DNA of 58,219 nt from Hyphomicrobiales bacterium. Lineage in GTDB: Bacteria; Pseudomonadota; Alphaproteobacteria; Rhizobiales; Rhizobiaceae. Position numbers and translations under genes: made by a program. Every line of letters starts with the position of its first letter. Position 1 is the first letter of the stretch. Below the pieces are notes generated by a model. It had not been told where the DNA came from, did no database searches, and was given only the letters and a program-made list of their open reading frames with translations. The stretch covers positions 1 to 58,219 of the forward strand of contig UCCA01000036.1 in assembly GCA_900470805.1 (NCBI GenBank). The letters run 5' to 3'. Positions 25,704-35,561 of this stretch are shown here, one piece after another.

Positions 25704-26012
25704 ATGCGTTTCAAGATCGTCGCTACAGCCATCCTCGCAGTCGGAATGGCAACATCTGCCTTTGCACAGTCCAATCCCGCCCCGGCTGGGTCGACCATGG
25801 ACAAAAATCAGGCTGATACCGGAGGCGGTGCCAATTCCGATATGAAGAAGCCAAAAGCTGTCGATTCGTCCTCAACGGGCAGCACTATGAAAATGGATAA
25901 AACCAAGTGTGCCAATCCCGCAAGCAGCGCTGGAAACGGAAAACTCCAGACGCAGGGCGGCAAAAGCAATGCAACGCCGGAAGACGAGGCCTGCGCTGCC
26001 CACAACAACTGA
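25704..26012 (+). CDS. Small exported protein
   Basis: 102 residues starting MRFKIVATAILAVGMATSAF with a signal peptide cleaved after AFA (about residue 21). The mature part is Ser/Thr/Asn/Lys-rich and apparently unstructured (GSTMDKNQADTGGGANSDMK), with two cysteines (KCANPASS and EACAAHNN). GGAGGAAACA precedes the ATG. Similar short periplasmic proteins are common in rhizobia; no function known. EcfG-type promoter upstream. Confidence 0.82.
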   Translation: MRFKIVATAILAVGMATSAFAQSNPAPAGSTMDKNQADTGGGANSDMKKPKAVDSSSTGSTMKMDKTKCANPASSAGNGKLQTQGGKSNATPEDEACAAHNN

Positions 26013-26765
26013 TACGGTAAGCTGCTGATGCAGTAAGCTTGTCATGTCAGGTCAAGAGGCCGGCACAATGTCGGCCGATTGACGTCTTGCATCGTCCAAA
26101 AGGCGGCAGCTGTCGCTTCGATGATTCTCTCTCGAAACGAGTGAGTGGCAAAATTCTTGGGAATAATTCCCCAGGGTTTGAAGATAGAGCTTGAAAGGCT
26201 GACTCGGGAAGACGCTCTCGGTCGCCGAATATGTTGCTCACATGGGTAGCGCACGCCAGGCAAATGGGTTCCGACGACAGACATTCATGGTCATCCATAC
26301 TTCAGGGCGACCGTGCTCCAAATAATGACGCGTCTTCATGGTGGCTTGGTCAAGCGTGGTCGACCTCGTCGTAGCTTATGAGGAAGCGTACGTGGCACGT
26401 TGCTGCCGGTATGCGCTTTCGAACCGGTATGATGGTATCGTACAGTCGATATCAGGCCGGCGCTGTGTGATTTCGAGCTACATCTTGTGCGAAATTCGGT
26501 AGGACCAAGGCTCTCTGCTGTCTTTAAGGCCCAGCGTCCGCGCGAAGCCGATGGACAACCCACCGCCGCAAAATGCTCCCTTTGTATTGCGCTCGCCAGT
26601 TCACGTGGACGTCTCGCCAGACGATGCCATTCCACGCTCAAAACCGGGATAGCCGCATGTGTTAACCGGCCGCTCCATTGGATCGCTTTTTGATACTATT
26701 TACGAGGATCGCTGGTTTCAGCTCGCGAAGGCGCTACCTTATCATGTAGTTTCAAAGGAGATGTC
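26013..26765. other. Decayed stretch with a DUF2252 relic
   Basis: Apart from the relic at 26166-26430, no gene is supported. Frames on the minus strand at 26042-26298 and 26336-26641 are shadows without ribosome binding sites. Confidence 0.4.
26166..26430 (+). pseudogene. Second C-terminal relic of a DUF2252 gene
   Basis: Plus-strand pieces in shifting frames, PQGLKIELERLTREDAL near 26170-26220 and VVDLVVAYEEAYVARCCRYA near 26357-26416, align with PQDLKIEIDKLTREEAL and VVDLVATHEAAYLEHCRRYA of the fragment at 18188-18700. The middle is scrambled and partly deleted. It is a distinct, more decayed copy. Confidence 0.65.
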
Positions 26766-26981
26766 ATGCCAAGATTATCTGTAACCGTTGAATACCATAT
26801 AGATGCGGATACCCATGAAGAAGCGGTGTTGCTCACCTACCAGAAAATGATGAATGAGCCCCCGCCAACCACTTTTATTGTTACGGACGCTGACGGCATT
26901 GCGGGGAAGCTGGAACTCGACCGCGACGTCGCGAATAAGTTCGCCGCAACCGACCAGACAGCCGATCCGGGTAATTGGTAG
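26766..26981 (+). CDS. Small hypothetical protein
   Basis: 71 residues starting MPRLSVTVEYHIDADTHEEA, with AAGGAG eight bases before the ATG. Predicted beta-alpha-beta layout, acidic. No family recognised. It stands alone about 60 bp before the CorA gene on the same strand, so the two could share a transcript. Confidence 0.72.
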   Translation: MPRLSVTVEYHIDADTHEEAVLLTYQKMMNEPPPTTFIVTDADGIAGKLELDRDVANKFAATDQTADPGNW

Positions 26982-27041
26982 GTCCAGCCAAGTTACCGCT
27001 GGACGATCGCCTCGTGACAATCAATTGCGTTGGAGCCTTTA

Positions 27042-28019
27042 GTGCTGAACATATACCGTGATGCCGAAGGTACCATCAGATCCGGTGGGCTCAACGAAGA
27101 CTTGCCTGGCCACGTCATATGGCTAGACCTCATCAATCCCAACTCCGAGGAGATCGAATTCGTCGAGCGCCGCGCGAAGGTGAAAGTGCCAACCAAGGAA
27201 GCGCTGAGTGAGATCGAGGTGACAAGCCGGTTGTCAAAATCTGGCGACCGTCTCTATTTAAGTGCTCCTGTAGTTGGACACGCCATGATAGAGCACGCTG
27301 AACTGTCCCCTGCGGGCTTTATTGTAAGCCCTGAGATCCTGATCACAGTACGCTACGAAAGTTTACCGACCTTTGATGCCGTCTCCGAGCGTGTGCAGCG
27401 TGAGGAAGGCCTTGGCAGTGGAATGGGCGTTTTCATTGCACTGCTCGAAGCGATCGTAGATCGAGGCGCAGATGTCCTTGAACACCTCGCGAGCGCGGTA
27501 GACGAGGTATCCCGCACCGTGTTCCGGGGCAACTTGAAGGGGTCCACCGCGCAACGCGGGGCAGATTTCACCCTGCGAAGAGCCTTGTCGAAAGTCGGCG
27601 CGCTTGGCGATCGGTCTTCAAAGGCACGCGATGTACTCCTTGGTGTGGGGAGGATGGCGACATTCACGCTCGATGTCTGCCATGAGATGTTGTCCGACGA
27701 GTTTCGAGATCAGCTCCATGCCGTCTCGAAAGACGTTGCATCATTGAGCGACTACGAGACGCACCTCTCCGACAAGACGCAGTTCCTGCTGGATGCGGTG
27801 CTGGGCTTCATCACGATCGAACAGAACGACATTTTCAAAGTCCTGACGATTGCCTCGGTGGTCGGGGTGCCACCCACACTCATGGCCGGCGTGTGGGGAA
27901 TGAATTTCAAATTCATGCCGGAACTGAACTGGACATGGGGCTACCCCTTCGCGTGGAGTGTCATTATTCTCAGTGCCGTGGCTCCACTGCTTTGGTTTTG
28001 GAGGAAGGGTTGGTTCTGA
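27042..28019 (+). CDS. CorA-family divalent metal transporter
   Basis: 325 residues from GTG 27042, chosen because GGAG lies seven bases upstream (an in-frame TTG is 12 nt earlier). A large cytoplasmic N-terminal domain with long helices is followed by two C-terminal membrane helices (about 262-284 and 297-320). The pore signature GMN is present in VWGMNFKFMPELNWTWGYPF. CorA-type pentamers move Mg, Co, Ni or, in the ZntB branch, Zn; which one cannot be told here. Confidence 0.92.
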   Translation: MLNIYRDAEGTIRSGGLNEDLPGHVIWLDLINPNSEEIEFVERRAKVKVPTKEALSEIEVTSRLSKSGDRLYLSAPVVGHAMIEHAELSPAGFIVSPEILITVRYESLPTFDAVSERVQREEGLGSGMGVFIALLEAIVDRGADVLEHLASAVDEVSRTVFRGNLKGSTAQRGADFTLRRALSKVGALGDRSSKARDVLLGVGRMATFTLDVCHEMLSDEFRDQLHAVSKDVASLSDYETHLSDKTQFLLDAVLGFITIEQNDIFKVLTIASVVGVPPTLMAGVWGMNFKFMPELNWTWGYPFAWSVIILSAVAPLLWFWRKGWF

Positions 28020-28071
28020 GCTTCGCTTGCCAGACAGAACCTCTGGCGTGTGAAATTAAAACGAGGCCTCG

Positions 28072-28479
28072 ATGAAAAAGATTGTCTGCGCAGCGTTCAT
28101 ATCTGATCAAAAAGTTCTCCTTGTGAAACGCGCAGCTCACCGGAAATGGTCGGCTGGACGGTGGGACCTTGTGGGCGGACATGTCGATCGCGGTGAGGAG
28201 GCCGAAGATGCCCTTATTCGTGAATGCCGGGAAGAGGTTGGACTGACGCCGACCTCTTTCACGCTGCTGGCAACTGTCTACGAGGGAGGCGACAAATCGA
28301 AGACCACACCATTCTACATCTATGTCGTCTCGGAGTGGTCAGGAGGTAGCGGTTCGCTCCTCGGAGATGAGCATTCCGACCTCGAATGGTTCAGGCTTCC
28401 CGAGTTGGACGACTTGACGTTTGCGCTGGATGACTACCGACCGATACTGCTAAAACTGCTGCAGGCGCGTATTCTCTAG
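28072..28479 (+). CDS. Nudix hydrolase
   Basis: 135 residues with a complete Nudix box, GGHVDRGEEAED followed by LIRECREEVGL (about residues 38-60), including the REEVG metal-binding glutamates. Nudix enzymes hydrolyse nucleoside diphosphates linked to another group; the substrate (for example an oxidised nucleotide) is unknown. It lies 52 bp after corA on the same strand. The start is ATG 28072, two codons into a TCGATG context, with a weak GAGG upstream. Confidence 0.92.
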   Translation: MKKIVCAAFISDQKVLLVKRAAHRKWSAGRWDLVGGHVDRGEEAEDALIRECREEVGLTPTSFTLLATVYEGGDKSKTTPFYIYVVSEWSGGSGSLLGDEHSDLEWFRLPELDDLTFALDDYRPILLKLLQARIL

Positions 28480-28980
28480 GGCTACCGTTAGACAGCCGTT
28501 GCGAGATGGCCTCTATCCGTGTAGAGGCGTCTCACGCAGCAGTCCCTAACTTGGCGATTTCCAAGTGGTGTCCTATCCCGCGACTGAGGCTGTCTACTTT
28601 AGGCCAAGCGGCACCTTACGGAGTATCCCCTGTAGTCAGGGTTCCAAGCAGGCTCGGTCGCCTGCGTGCTGATCGACCACCTCAGAGCGTCCTTTCCTTG
28701 CTCAGGGAAACTCTTCTCCGTCGATTGGATGCGCATCAGACGCACGCGAGGCCGAGTGCCAAGATGCCTCGCCACGTCCAAATGCATGGTAAATAGAATG
28801 GATTTGACCGAGCTTCTCTTGTCGCTGAACGTTGCCGCGCTTCCGTATTATCATCGCGTCGGGAGCGGGTATACCTGCGGAAAGCAACGGTCCACCACTC
28901 CCGACCTTTATCTTTAAGCCGTCTGTAGCCTGAATTGGTTCACAAACGGCTGTCGATCTTAAACATTCTGCGACATGAAA
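28480..28980. other. Intergenic stretch, no gene supported
   Basis: Between the plus-strand Nudix gene and the minus-strand kinase that ends at 28981. A 39-codon frame from ATG 28798 and a 96-codon frame from 28506 lack support. No clear terminator was found. Confidence 0.4.
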
Positions 28981-31344
28981 TCATGCTGTCGTCAGTATCT
29001 CGCGAACTTTTTGGGCAAGGTCGTCGATTGCAAATGGTTTAGTAATCATCTCCATGCCTGGAGCAAGAAAGTCGGCTCGCGAGGCCGCAGTAGCCGCGTA
29101 GCCCGTGATAAAGAGGACCTTCAACGCGGGTCGCGCGCCCAGCGCGATCTCCGCAAGCTGGCGACCATTCAGACCAGGCAGCCCGACATCGGAAATCAGA
29201 AGATCGATGCGTGTGGGTCCTTCGATCACGGGCAGCGCAGTGGAGCCGTCAATCGCTTCTAAAACTTGATAACCCAGCTCTGTCAGGACATCGACTACGA
29301 GCATCCGAACGGAATCGTCGTCCTCCACAACGAGAACGGTCTCGCCATCGCCACGGGGTGGCACGAAATTGGCGTCACTTGCTGCCGTGTCTACGTTGAT
29401 CGAATCTGGCGCACCCGGGAGATATAGTTTGACCGTCGTCCCCAGCCCCACTTGGCTATAGATGCGGGCATGTCCACCGGACTGCTGCGCAAAACCGTAG
29501 ATCATCGATAGCCCCAAGCCCGTTCCTTGACCAATTGGCTTCGTGGTAAAGAACGGATCAAAGGCCTTATCGATCGTCGCTTGAGACATGCCAATGCCTG
29601 TATCGCTAACTGCCAGAACGACATAATGTCCGGGCTGAAGCGTCTCTCCGCGGACAATATCGGCGTCGGATAACGCCAAGTTCGTGGTTTCGACTGTCAG
29701 TTTGCCGCCTTTGGGCATCGCGTCACGAGCATTGATTACAAGGTTGAGAATTGCACTCTCGAGCTGATTGGCATCGGTAATAGCCTGCCACGCATTGGGT
29801 TCCAGATTTATTTCCAACTCGACTTGCTCACCCACTGTTCGGCGAAAAAGGTCTTCCATGGAGTTGACGAGGCGTGTCACCTCGACTGGCTTTTTCTCCA
29901 GTGACTGTCGACGCGAAAAGGCTAAAAGGCGATGTGTGAGCGATGCGGCCCTGTGGGCAGACGTCGTGGCCGCATCGATGAAGCGATCGAGGTCCTCGGT
30001 GCGGTTGGCAGCAATCCTGCGCTTGATAATGCTTAAACCACCAATGACGCCGGTGAGCATGTTATTGAAATCGTGCGCTATGCCGCCGGTAAGTTGGCCG
30101 ACAGCCTCCATCTTTTGAGATTGCCTTAACTGGGCTTCGGTGTCTTCCAGAATTGCCTTCTGGTGTTTCTCGAGCGTGACGTCTCGTCCGTAAGCGTAAA
30201 CGCGATCGTCTTCACGCGAAGTCATCCAGGATATCGTTCTCGGGCTTCCGTCGGCGTGGGTGAGCCGGAGTTCCAGCGCGTTGTAAGTGTTCTCGATCGC
30301 TTTCTTTAACTCTGGTTTGACTTGGTCGCGATCTTCGGCCCAGACAAACTCAGTGACTTTTTTCCCGATAATACCCTGTGGATCGTGGCCAAGGATACTC
30401 GCCCATGCCGGGTTGACGTCGCGGAATGCCCCGTCGGTGTCTATAACGACAAGAAGGTCCCTCGAATTTTTCCATACGCGGTTACGCTCTCGCAGACTTT
30501 CACGAGCCAGCTCGGAAAGCTCCTCGTTCGCCTCCTTCAGTCGTTCTTGCGTGTTCTTCGCATCCGTGATGTCAAACACCACGCCAACGTAACGTCCACC
30601 GCTGGATTCAATGCCGTCGACGTACTCGCCCCGGCGAGCGAGCCATCTTTCCTGCCCGTCATCAGCCCTCGTAACACGGAATTCGATATTTCTGCTGCTT
30701 TCGGAGGGATCCCGAGTTCTAAGATCGATAACTCGCTCATCTTCCGGATGGATAAGGCTATTGAGGGTGGTGACGGGCAGGAACTTGGTCGCATGCAGAC
30801 CAAATAGCCTGCAGAACTGTTCCGAGACGTTGATGGTGCTGTACCCAACAATGTATTCGAACGTCCCTATGCCACCAGCAAATTGCGCTATCCGCAACTG
30901 CTCGCTGACTCGCTTTTGTTCCGTTACATCGACAAGCATACCAACGAACTTAGTCGGTTCGTAGTCGGCGTTTCGGATAGCTTGGCCGCTTGCATGGACC
31001 CAGCGATAGCCGCCGTCGCCTCTTAGAAGTCGGTAATCTTTGGAAAAGACTTCTGAGCCGGCAAGAATGCCAGCGACAGCAAGTTTCACACGTTTGAGGT
31101 CGTCTGGATGAATGGACTTGAAGAAATGATCGGTGCTCACACCATCTGCTAAAGCGACAGGGTCTTGGTTGGTGATCGCCGCGAAGCGGGCGTCACCAAC
31201 GAGCTTTTTGTTTGCGATATCCCATTCCCATTCGCAACTTGCTCCTGCGGCGTCTAGCGTGAGTTGCAGGCGGCGGTGGGCAACGTCAAACTCGGAACGA
31301 CCGATGGAATGCGCTGCGTCGGGTCCCTGAAATTCCTTAGCCAT
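28981..31344 (-). CDS. Hybrid histidine kinase with three PAS domains and receiver
   Basis: 787 residues, no membrane segment. PAS domains lie at about 20-135, 140-260 and 290-405; a linker helix leads to the phosphoacceptor region with H424 in GGIAHDFNNML, an ATPase domain (about 530-650: LNLVINARDAM, DTGIGM, GTGLGLSM) and a C-terminal receiver (about 670-785, D719 in LLISDVGLPG). It is the last gene of the chemotaxis-like operon, 27 bp after cheC. A cytoplasmic sensor that could feed the pathway's CheA or receivers; the ligand is unknown. Confidence 0.92.
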   Translation of the reverse strand: MAKEFQGPDAAHSIGRSEFDVAHRRLQLTLDAAGASCEWEWDIANKKLVGDARFAAITNQDPVALADGVSTDHFFKSIHPDDLKRVKLAVAGILAGSEVFSKDYRLLRGDGGYRWVHASGQAIRNADYEPTKFVGMLVDVTEQKRVSEQLRIAQFAGGIGTFEYIVGYSTINVSEQFCRLFGLHATKFLPVTTLNSLIHPEDERVIDLRTRDPSESSRNIEFRVTRADDGQERWLARRGEYVDGIESSGGRYVGVVFDITDAKNTQERLKEANEELSELARESLRERNRVWKNSRDLLVVIDTDGAFRDVNPAWASILGHDPQGIIGKKVTEFVWAEDRDQVKPELKKAIENTYNALELRLTHADGSPRTISWMTSREDDRVYAYGRDVTLEKHQKAILEDTEAQLRQSQKMEAVGQLTGGIAHDFNNMLTGVIGGLSIIKRRIAANRTEDLDRFIDAATTSAHRAASLTHRLLAFSRRQSLEKKPVEVTRLVNSMEDLFRRTVGEQVELEINLEPNAWQAITDANQLESAILNLVINARDAMPKGGKLTVETTNLALSDADIVRGETLQPGHYVVLAVSDTGIGMSQATIDKAFDPFFTTKPIGQGTGLGLSMIYGFAQQSGGHARIYSQVGLGTTVKLYLPGAPDSINVDTAASDANFVPPRGDGETVLVVEDDDSVRMLVVDVLTELGYQVLEAIDGSTALPVIEGPTRIDLLISDVGLPGLNGRQLAEIALGARPALKVLFITGYAATAASRADFLAPGMEMITKPFAIDDLAQKVREILTTA

Positions 31345-31371
31345 GGTGGGCCCAGCCTGAAATCATGACAG

Positions 31372-32010
31372 TCACTCGTCTTCCGTCATTACTCGCTCGA
31401 TAAAATCGGCGATCAGTTGCTTGAGTTTCTCGAGGGATGGCAAGTCCATGATCATGGCGATGTAACCCCGGATGTCGCGTTCCCGCACCGAGAAGTTGAT
31501 ATATAGAAAAAGTACGAAGGTTTCGTCGCTGTTGCTGCGGAGAGCCTCAAATAACAGTGTGCTATCCCCTCGACGAACGTTGGGGATCGACATTTCCAAC
31601 GTATGCTGAAGCATATTGGCCATTGAGCCAAGGCAGCCATTCAAAATGACGTTTCCGGTTTCCGCGAGCGCTTCGTCTTCCATTTCGATTATGCCTGCTT
31701 CGTCGATTTCGTCGCCGACGATGGCCCGAATAAGCGATAACCCGTTGCTCTGAGGGAAGATCAAAAGGGCACGGCCCGAGAAAGGCCCTTCAAACTGCTG
31801 TTGCACCGCAATGAGAGATTCACTTTCCCGTTGCCCGATCAGAGACGCCGCAGATTTTCTGGTCACGATCTCGACCGAGGGGACGGAAAGAAGTACCTCC
31901 CGATTGACCATTTTTCGAAGGCTTGCGGCAGCCCTGCTGACGCCGATGTTAACGAGCTCAGTTAGGGCGTCTCGCTCGAGCTCGTCGAGTTCGATGTTAT
32001 TTTTGGTCAT
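31372..32010 (-). CDS. CheC-like chemotaxis phosphatase
   Basis: 212 residues of the CheC/CheX/FliY type, which dephosphorylates phospho-receivers. Two related active-site helices are visible: ALTELVNIGVSRAAASLRKM (ExxN, about 15-34) and EALAETGNVILNGCLGSMAN (ExxN, about 119-138). The start overlaps the stop of the preceding receiver gene by ATGA (32007-32010), so the receiver is a likely substrate. No cheD is present. Third from last in the operon. Confidence 0.88.
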   Translation of the reverse strand: MTKNNIELDELERDALTELVNIGVSRAAASLRKMVNREVLLSVPSVEIVTRKSAASLIGQRESESLIAVQQQFEGPFSGRALLIFPQSNGLSLIRAIVGDEIDEAGIIEMEDEALAETGNVILNGCLGSMANMLQHTLEMSIPNVRRGDSTLLFEALRSNSDETFVLFLYINFSVRERDIRGYIAMIMDLPSLEKLKQLIADFIERVMTEDE

Positions 32011-32390
32011 ATCCCGACCTTCTTCAGCCGAAGTGCAGCACCGGAGATGAAGCTACTAAGCGCGTCCTGTGTGACTGGTTTGGCGACGAAGGTAGCATTG
32101 AGAGCTCGCACCCGCGCTACGATCTCATCCTGGACATTCGCCGTGATGACTGCAATCGGCATCACGGGGTAGTCCGCACGCAACTCCGAGGCGAGTTCAA
32201 GGCCGTCCTTGTCCGGCATGTTGAAGTCGAGAATTGCGACATCAATCCGTTGCTCGCCGAGAATCGATAGAGCATCGGCAGCGCTCCCAGCTTCAACCTT
32301 GTTCCATTCCGGCTGGAGGGCCGAAATGGCTTTACAAGCTACGATTCTAGCCAGCTTGCTGTCGTCCACGACCAGAATGTTGACCGTCAT
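32007..32390 (-). CDS. Single-domain response regulator (CheY-like)
   Basis: 127-residue receiver with the acidic pair VVDDSK (D9, D10), phosphoacceptor D55 in AILDFNMPD, a threonine in VITAN and K in FVAKPV. No output domain, so it works as a CheY-type messenger or phosphate sink. It is translationally coupled to cheC, which makes CheC a plausible phosphatase for it. Confidence 0.93.
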   Translation of the reverse strand: MTVNILVVDDSKLARIVACKAISALQPEWNKVEAGSAADALSILGEQRIDVAILDFNMPDKDGLELASELRADYPVMPIAVITANVQDEIVARVRALNATFVAKPVTQDALSSFISGAALRLKKVGI

Positions 32391-32484
32391 TGTCTTCCTC
32401 GATTTCAGCTATCAGCCTAACGGCCGGAATAGGCTGTTACACTTATTTGTATGGCGAAGCTTTCGCAAGTTCGCCCGCGTCTGC

Positions 32485-32739
32485 TTAACGGTCTTGTTCC
32501 ATCGCAAACCGGAGCGCGGGCAAAAGCTTGGCCTCAAGAAATGGTGAGTTGGGCGATCCAGTCACGATTGGGCGGTAAATCATGATCGCCTGCCACAAGG
32601 CTGTGTGAACGGCTTCAACCGCAGTCAAATCGACGGGGAGGTCAGGTCTCGCTTCGAGGTAACCCACGAAGGGCTCAACTTCCTCAATTCCGCACGATCC
32701 CTTCAAGACAATTGCGTTGCCGTAAATGCACACGGTCAT
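32485..32739 (-). CDS. Small STAS-like protein in the che operon
   Basis: 84 residues; the layout (TVCIYGNAIVLKGSCGIEEV, then DLPVDLTAVEAVHTALWQAI) resembles a compact STAS domain, with the strand-loop-helix VDLTAVEAVHTALWQ where anti-sigma-antagonist proteins carry their phosphorylated Ser/Thr (a Thr here). The start overlaps cheA's stop by four bases (32736-32739). STAS-like proteins accompany some alphaproteobacterial che operons; the partner is unknown. Confidence 0.7.
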   Translation of the reverse strand: MTVCIYGNAIVLKGSCGIEEVEPFVGYLEARPDLPVDLTAVEAVHTALWQAIMIYRPIVTGSPNSPFLEAKLLPALRFAMEQDR

Positions 32740-34694
32740 CCAACAAGCTCCTCAAGGTTGAGGACGAGTAGAACCTTTCCATCGCCTAGAAGCGTGGTGC
32801 CGGCAATCCCTGTCATGCCTTGGAGTAGCCCGGCGAGGGGACGCGTTAACGTCTCTACTCTTTCGGCTATCGTATCGACTGCTATCCCAATGCGCTCCGC
32901 CCCTGCTTGAACGATCAGGACCTTCATCTCGTTCGACGCCTTTTTCAAGCCTGTGGTATTCAGCAACTGACCGAGATGAAGCAGCGGCACCGTCCGATCT
33001 CTGAGAATGAATGCCCGATTTCCCCTAACCAATTGCACGGCAGCAACGGGGACCTTTTGGGTTTCGATCACGTCTGCTATGGGAACGCCGTAACGCTCTC
33101 CATCGACTTCGACGACCATGATCCGTGTCATTGAGAAGCTGACGGGTAGTCGCAAAGTAAATGAAGTTCCTTCTCCCACGACCGTCTGCATCTCCACGTC
33201 ACCACCGAGCCTTTGAATAGACCTTTTGACGACGTCCAGACCAACGCCACGCCCCGACAGCTCGGATACTGAATTTGTTGTCGAAAACCCGGGAGCGAAA
33301 ACGAACTGCAGAATATCCAAGTCCGTCAAGTTTGCCGCTGTGGTGTTGGTGACCAAGCCACGATCTGTAGCGGCGCGGAGGATATCCTCGGATAGCATAC
33401 CGCGTCCGTCGTCGCTGACCTCGAGGCCTATTACTTCACCGTGTTGTGTCGCGCGGAGACTGATGCGCCCCTTTGGCGATTTTGATGCTTGCAGCCTTTC
33501 TGCTTCCTGCTCGATACCGTGATCGAGGCTGTTTCTGACCAAATGCAACAATGGTTCGAAAAGATTTTCGACGATTTCTCGATCAGCTTCGACCGTTTCT
33601 CCTTCGATTATCAGATCAACGGACTTCCCGAGCTTGGCGGCAGTTTCTCGAACCAGTCTCGGGAAACGCCGAAATGTCTGCTCCAACGGTATCATCCGAG
33701 CTCGGGTGACCGCGCTATACAACGATCCGACAAGGCGCTCGATTTCCAGGTGGCTCGAATGGATCGCCTTGGCGAGCGGGTCATTGCCCAAGGCATGGGC
33801 CATTTCCGCGATCGGAGGGAGACCGTTCTTTGCTGCAATCAGCTCGCCAGCGATTTCAACCAAACTATCGATACGTGCCGCATCGACGCGCATGGTTGAA
33901 GTGTGTCGTTCACCGAGACGCTCTGGCTGGCGTTCCGTCTGGGTCGGTGTTCCCGTGGCCCTACCTGGTAACGATGCGAGTTCAACTTGATCGGGTATGA
34001 AACGAAACTCGGTTTCCACCGCGGAGAGAGGGCCCTCACAAATGGCGTTGATCAACAAGCTACAACGGAACGGGTCGAACATGTTTGGTGACTGGGAGTG
34101 CTCACCGAGAGCAATCTCTAGGTGTCGAACCGGCGGCAGACGCGACATAGTTGCCAATGGGTCGTCGCCGTTGAAAAAGCACTCCGGATGTGGCCTGTAG
34201 CTGATCGCAACGAGGGGTTCACCACGTTGGGCAACGGGCAATCGATCCCGGATCGCGGATGCCCATTCGGGTATCGCTGAAGGCACATTGGTGAGTTCGT
34301 CCGTTTCCCGCTCCGTCATTTTCCCGCTTACCAAGCTGAGCAGACGAGTTGCCTGTTTTTCTTGGGCTTGCGAGAGACGTCCTTCCTGAACGATGCCGTC
34401 GATGCTTTCGTCAACCCATTCGATAACGGCCAGAAGGGGATCGATCAGAGTAACATCCACGACGATGGTGCGTGCTCGTGCTTTAGACAAAATATCCTCT
34501 GACTGGTGCAGCACGTTGTGCATTGAAGCCAGATCGAAGAGCCCGACCGAGCCTTTCAGAGTGTGTATAGCCCTGAAAGCACTCTCAAGTCGTTTTTTAT
34601 CGTGGGGGGCCGCCTCAAGCGCCAGCAAATCATCCGAGGCTTGCTGAATCAGCTCTCGAGCTTCGATGGCGAATTGCTGTATCAACTCATCCAT
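32736..34694 (-). CDS. cheA: Chemotaxis histidine kinase CheA
   Basis: 652 residues with the CheA order: Hpt domain (about 1-110, H44 in AIHTLKGSVG), a linker with a degenerate P2 region, dimer helix (about 265-330), ATPase (about 330-510: LLHLVRNSLDHGIE, DDGRGM, SGRGVGLDVVK) and a C-terminal CheW-like domain (about 515-652). It phosphorylates receivers such as the CheB and the single-domain protein of the same operon. It lies directly after cheR with no gap. Confidence 0.95.
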   Translation of the reverse strand: MDELIQQFAIEARELIQQASDDLLALEAAPHDKKRLESAFRAIHTLKGSVGLFDLASMHNVLHQSEDILSKARARTIVVDVTLIDPLLAVIEWVDESIDGIVQEGRLSQAQEKQATRLLSLVSGKMTERETDELTNVPSAIPEWASAIRDRLPVAQRGEPLVAISYRPHPECFFNGDDPLATMSRLPPVRHLEIALGEHSQSPNMFDPFRCSLLINAICEGPLSAVETEFRFIPDQVELASLPGRATGTPTQTERQPERLGERHTSTMRVDAARIDSLVEIAGELIAAKNGLPPIAEMAHALGNDPLAKAIHSSHLEIERLVGSLYSAVTRARMIPLEQTFRRFPRLVRETAAKLGKSVDLIIEGETVEADREIVENLFEPLLHLVRNSLDHGIEQEAERLQASKSPKGRISLRATQHGEVIGLEVSDDGRGMLSEDILRAATDRGLVTNTTAANLTDLDILQFVFAPGFSTTNSVSELSGRGVGLDVVKRSIQRLGGDVEMQTVVGEGTSFTLRLPVSFSMTRIMVVEVDGERYGVPIADVIETQKVPVAAVQLVRGNRAFILRDRTVPLLHLGQLLNTTGLKKASNEMKVLIVQAGAERIGIAVDTIAERVETLTRPLAGLLQGMTGIAGTTLLGDGKVLLVLNLEELVG

Positions 34695-35561
34695 CTACCG
34701 TGCCTCCGCTTCTCGATATACAATAGCGTCAGGAAATCGAACTGCTTGAAAGGTTTCGGATATCCTGGACATCGATTCTGTGTGTCCGAGGCAAATGTAC
34801 CCGCCTGGATAAAGCATCTCGTGAATATTCCGGACCGCTGCCTCCCGTGCATCGTCGTCGAAATAGATGAGCAGGTTTCGGCAGAAAATTACGTCGAAAC
34901 GCCCCAGGGTCGACAATGTCTGCCGATCCACGATGTTTCCTTTTACGAACGTGACCGACTCCCTGAGGTCGCCGATGATCTGTCGCTGCTGGTCGTTCTC
35001 CTTTTCGAAATACCGTTCGATGACCTCGGACGATAGTTTTGACAGAGATCGCTGACCGTAAATTCCGAGGGTCGCTTGTCGTAGAATCGACGTATCAATG
35101 TCCGATCCGACGATTTCTATATTGTAGGCATCTACCAAAGCCCACTTTTCAAGGAGCCAAATGGCAATCGAGTATGGTTCTTCCCCGCTAGAGCAAGGCA
35201 TTGACCATATGCGTATGCGGTCACCCGGGCCTTTGGATCGAATTATTTCGGGAAGAATTGAATTGCTGAGGCACGCCAGTTGATGAGCCTCGCGGTAGAA
35301 GTAGGTCTCATTGACTGTGAAGCTGTTGATGAGGAACTCGGTTTCGGCCAAATCCTCATGAAGCATCGAGATGTATTTTCTGACTGACAGTGCCTGTCTG
35401 TGGTTGAGCAGGTCGGCAACGCGACGCTCGATGTAGTAGCGTTTGGTTTCCCCAAACACCATGCCACTTCGATTATAGATGATTGCACAAATTTCATTCA
35501 GCTCAGCCTCCGACAGCGAGGCGAATGCGGTTGTATCCATACGAAGCGGCGGAATCGCCAT
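34695..35561 (-). CDS. cheR: Chemotaxis receptor methyltransferase CheR
   Basis: 288 residues. An N-terminal helical domain (about 12-85) is followed by an SAM-dependent methyltransferase domain with NETYFYRE, IRIWSMPCSSGEEPYSIAIW (SAM-binding loop, about 117-136) and FDVIFCRNLLIYF. It methylates glutamates on MCP signalling helices. The ATG overlaps the cheB stop (TGATG). Its most likely substrate is the soluble receptor encoded at 38058-39986. Confidence 0.94.
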   Translation of the reverse strand: MAIPPLRMDTTAFASLSEAELNEICAIIYNRSGMVFGETKRYYIERRVADLLNHRQALSVRKYISMLHEDLAETEFLINSFTVNETYFYREAHQLACLSNSILPEIIRSKGPGDRIRIWSMPCSSGEEPYSIAIWLLEKWALVDAYNIEIVGSDIDTSILRQATLGIYGQRSLSKLSSEVIERYFEKENDQQRQIIGDLRESVTFVKGNIVDRQTLSTLGRFDVIFCRNLLIYFDDDAREAAVRNIHEMLYPGGYICLGHTESMSRISETFQAVRFPDAIVYREAEAR

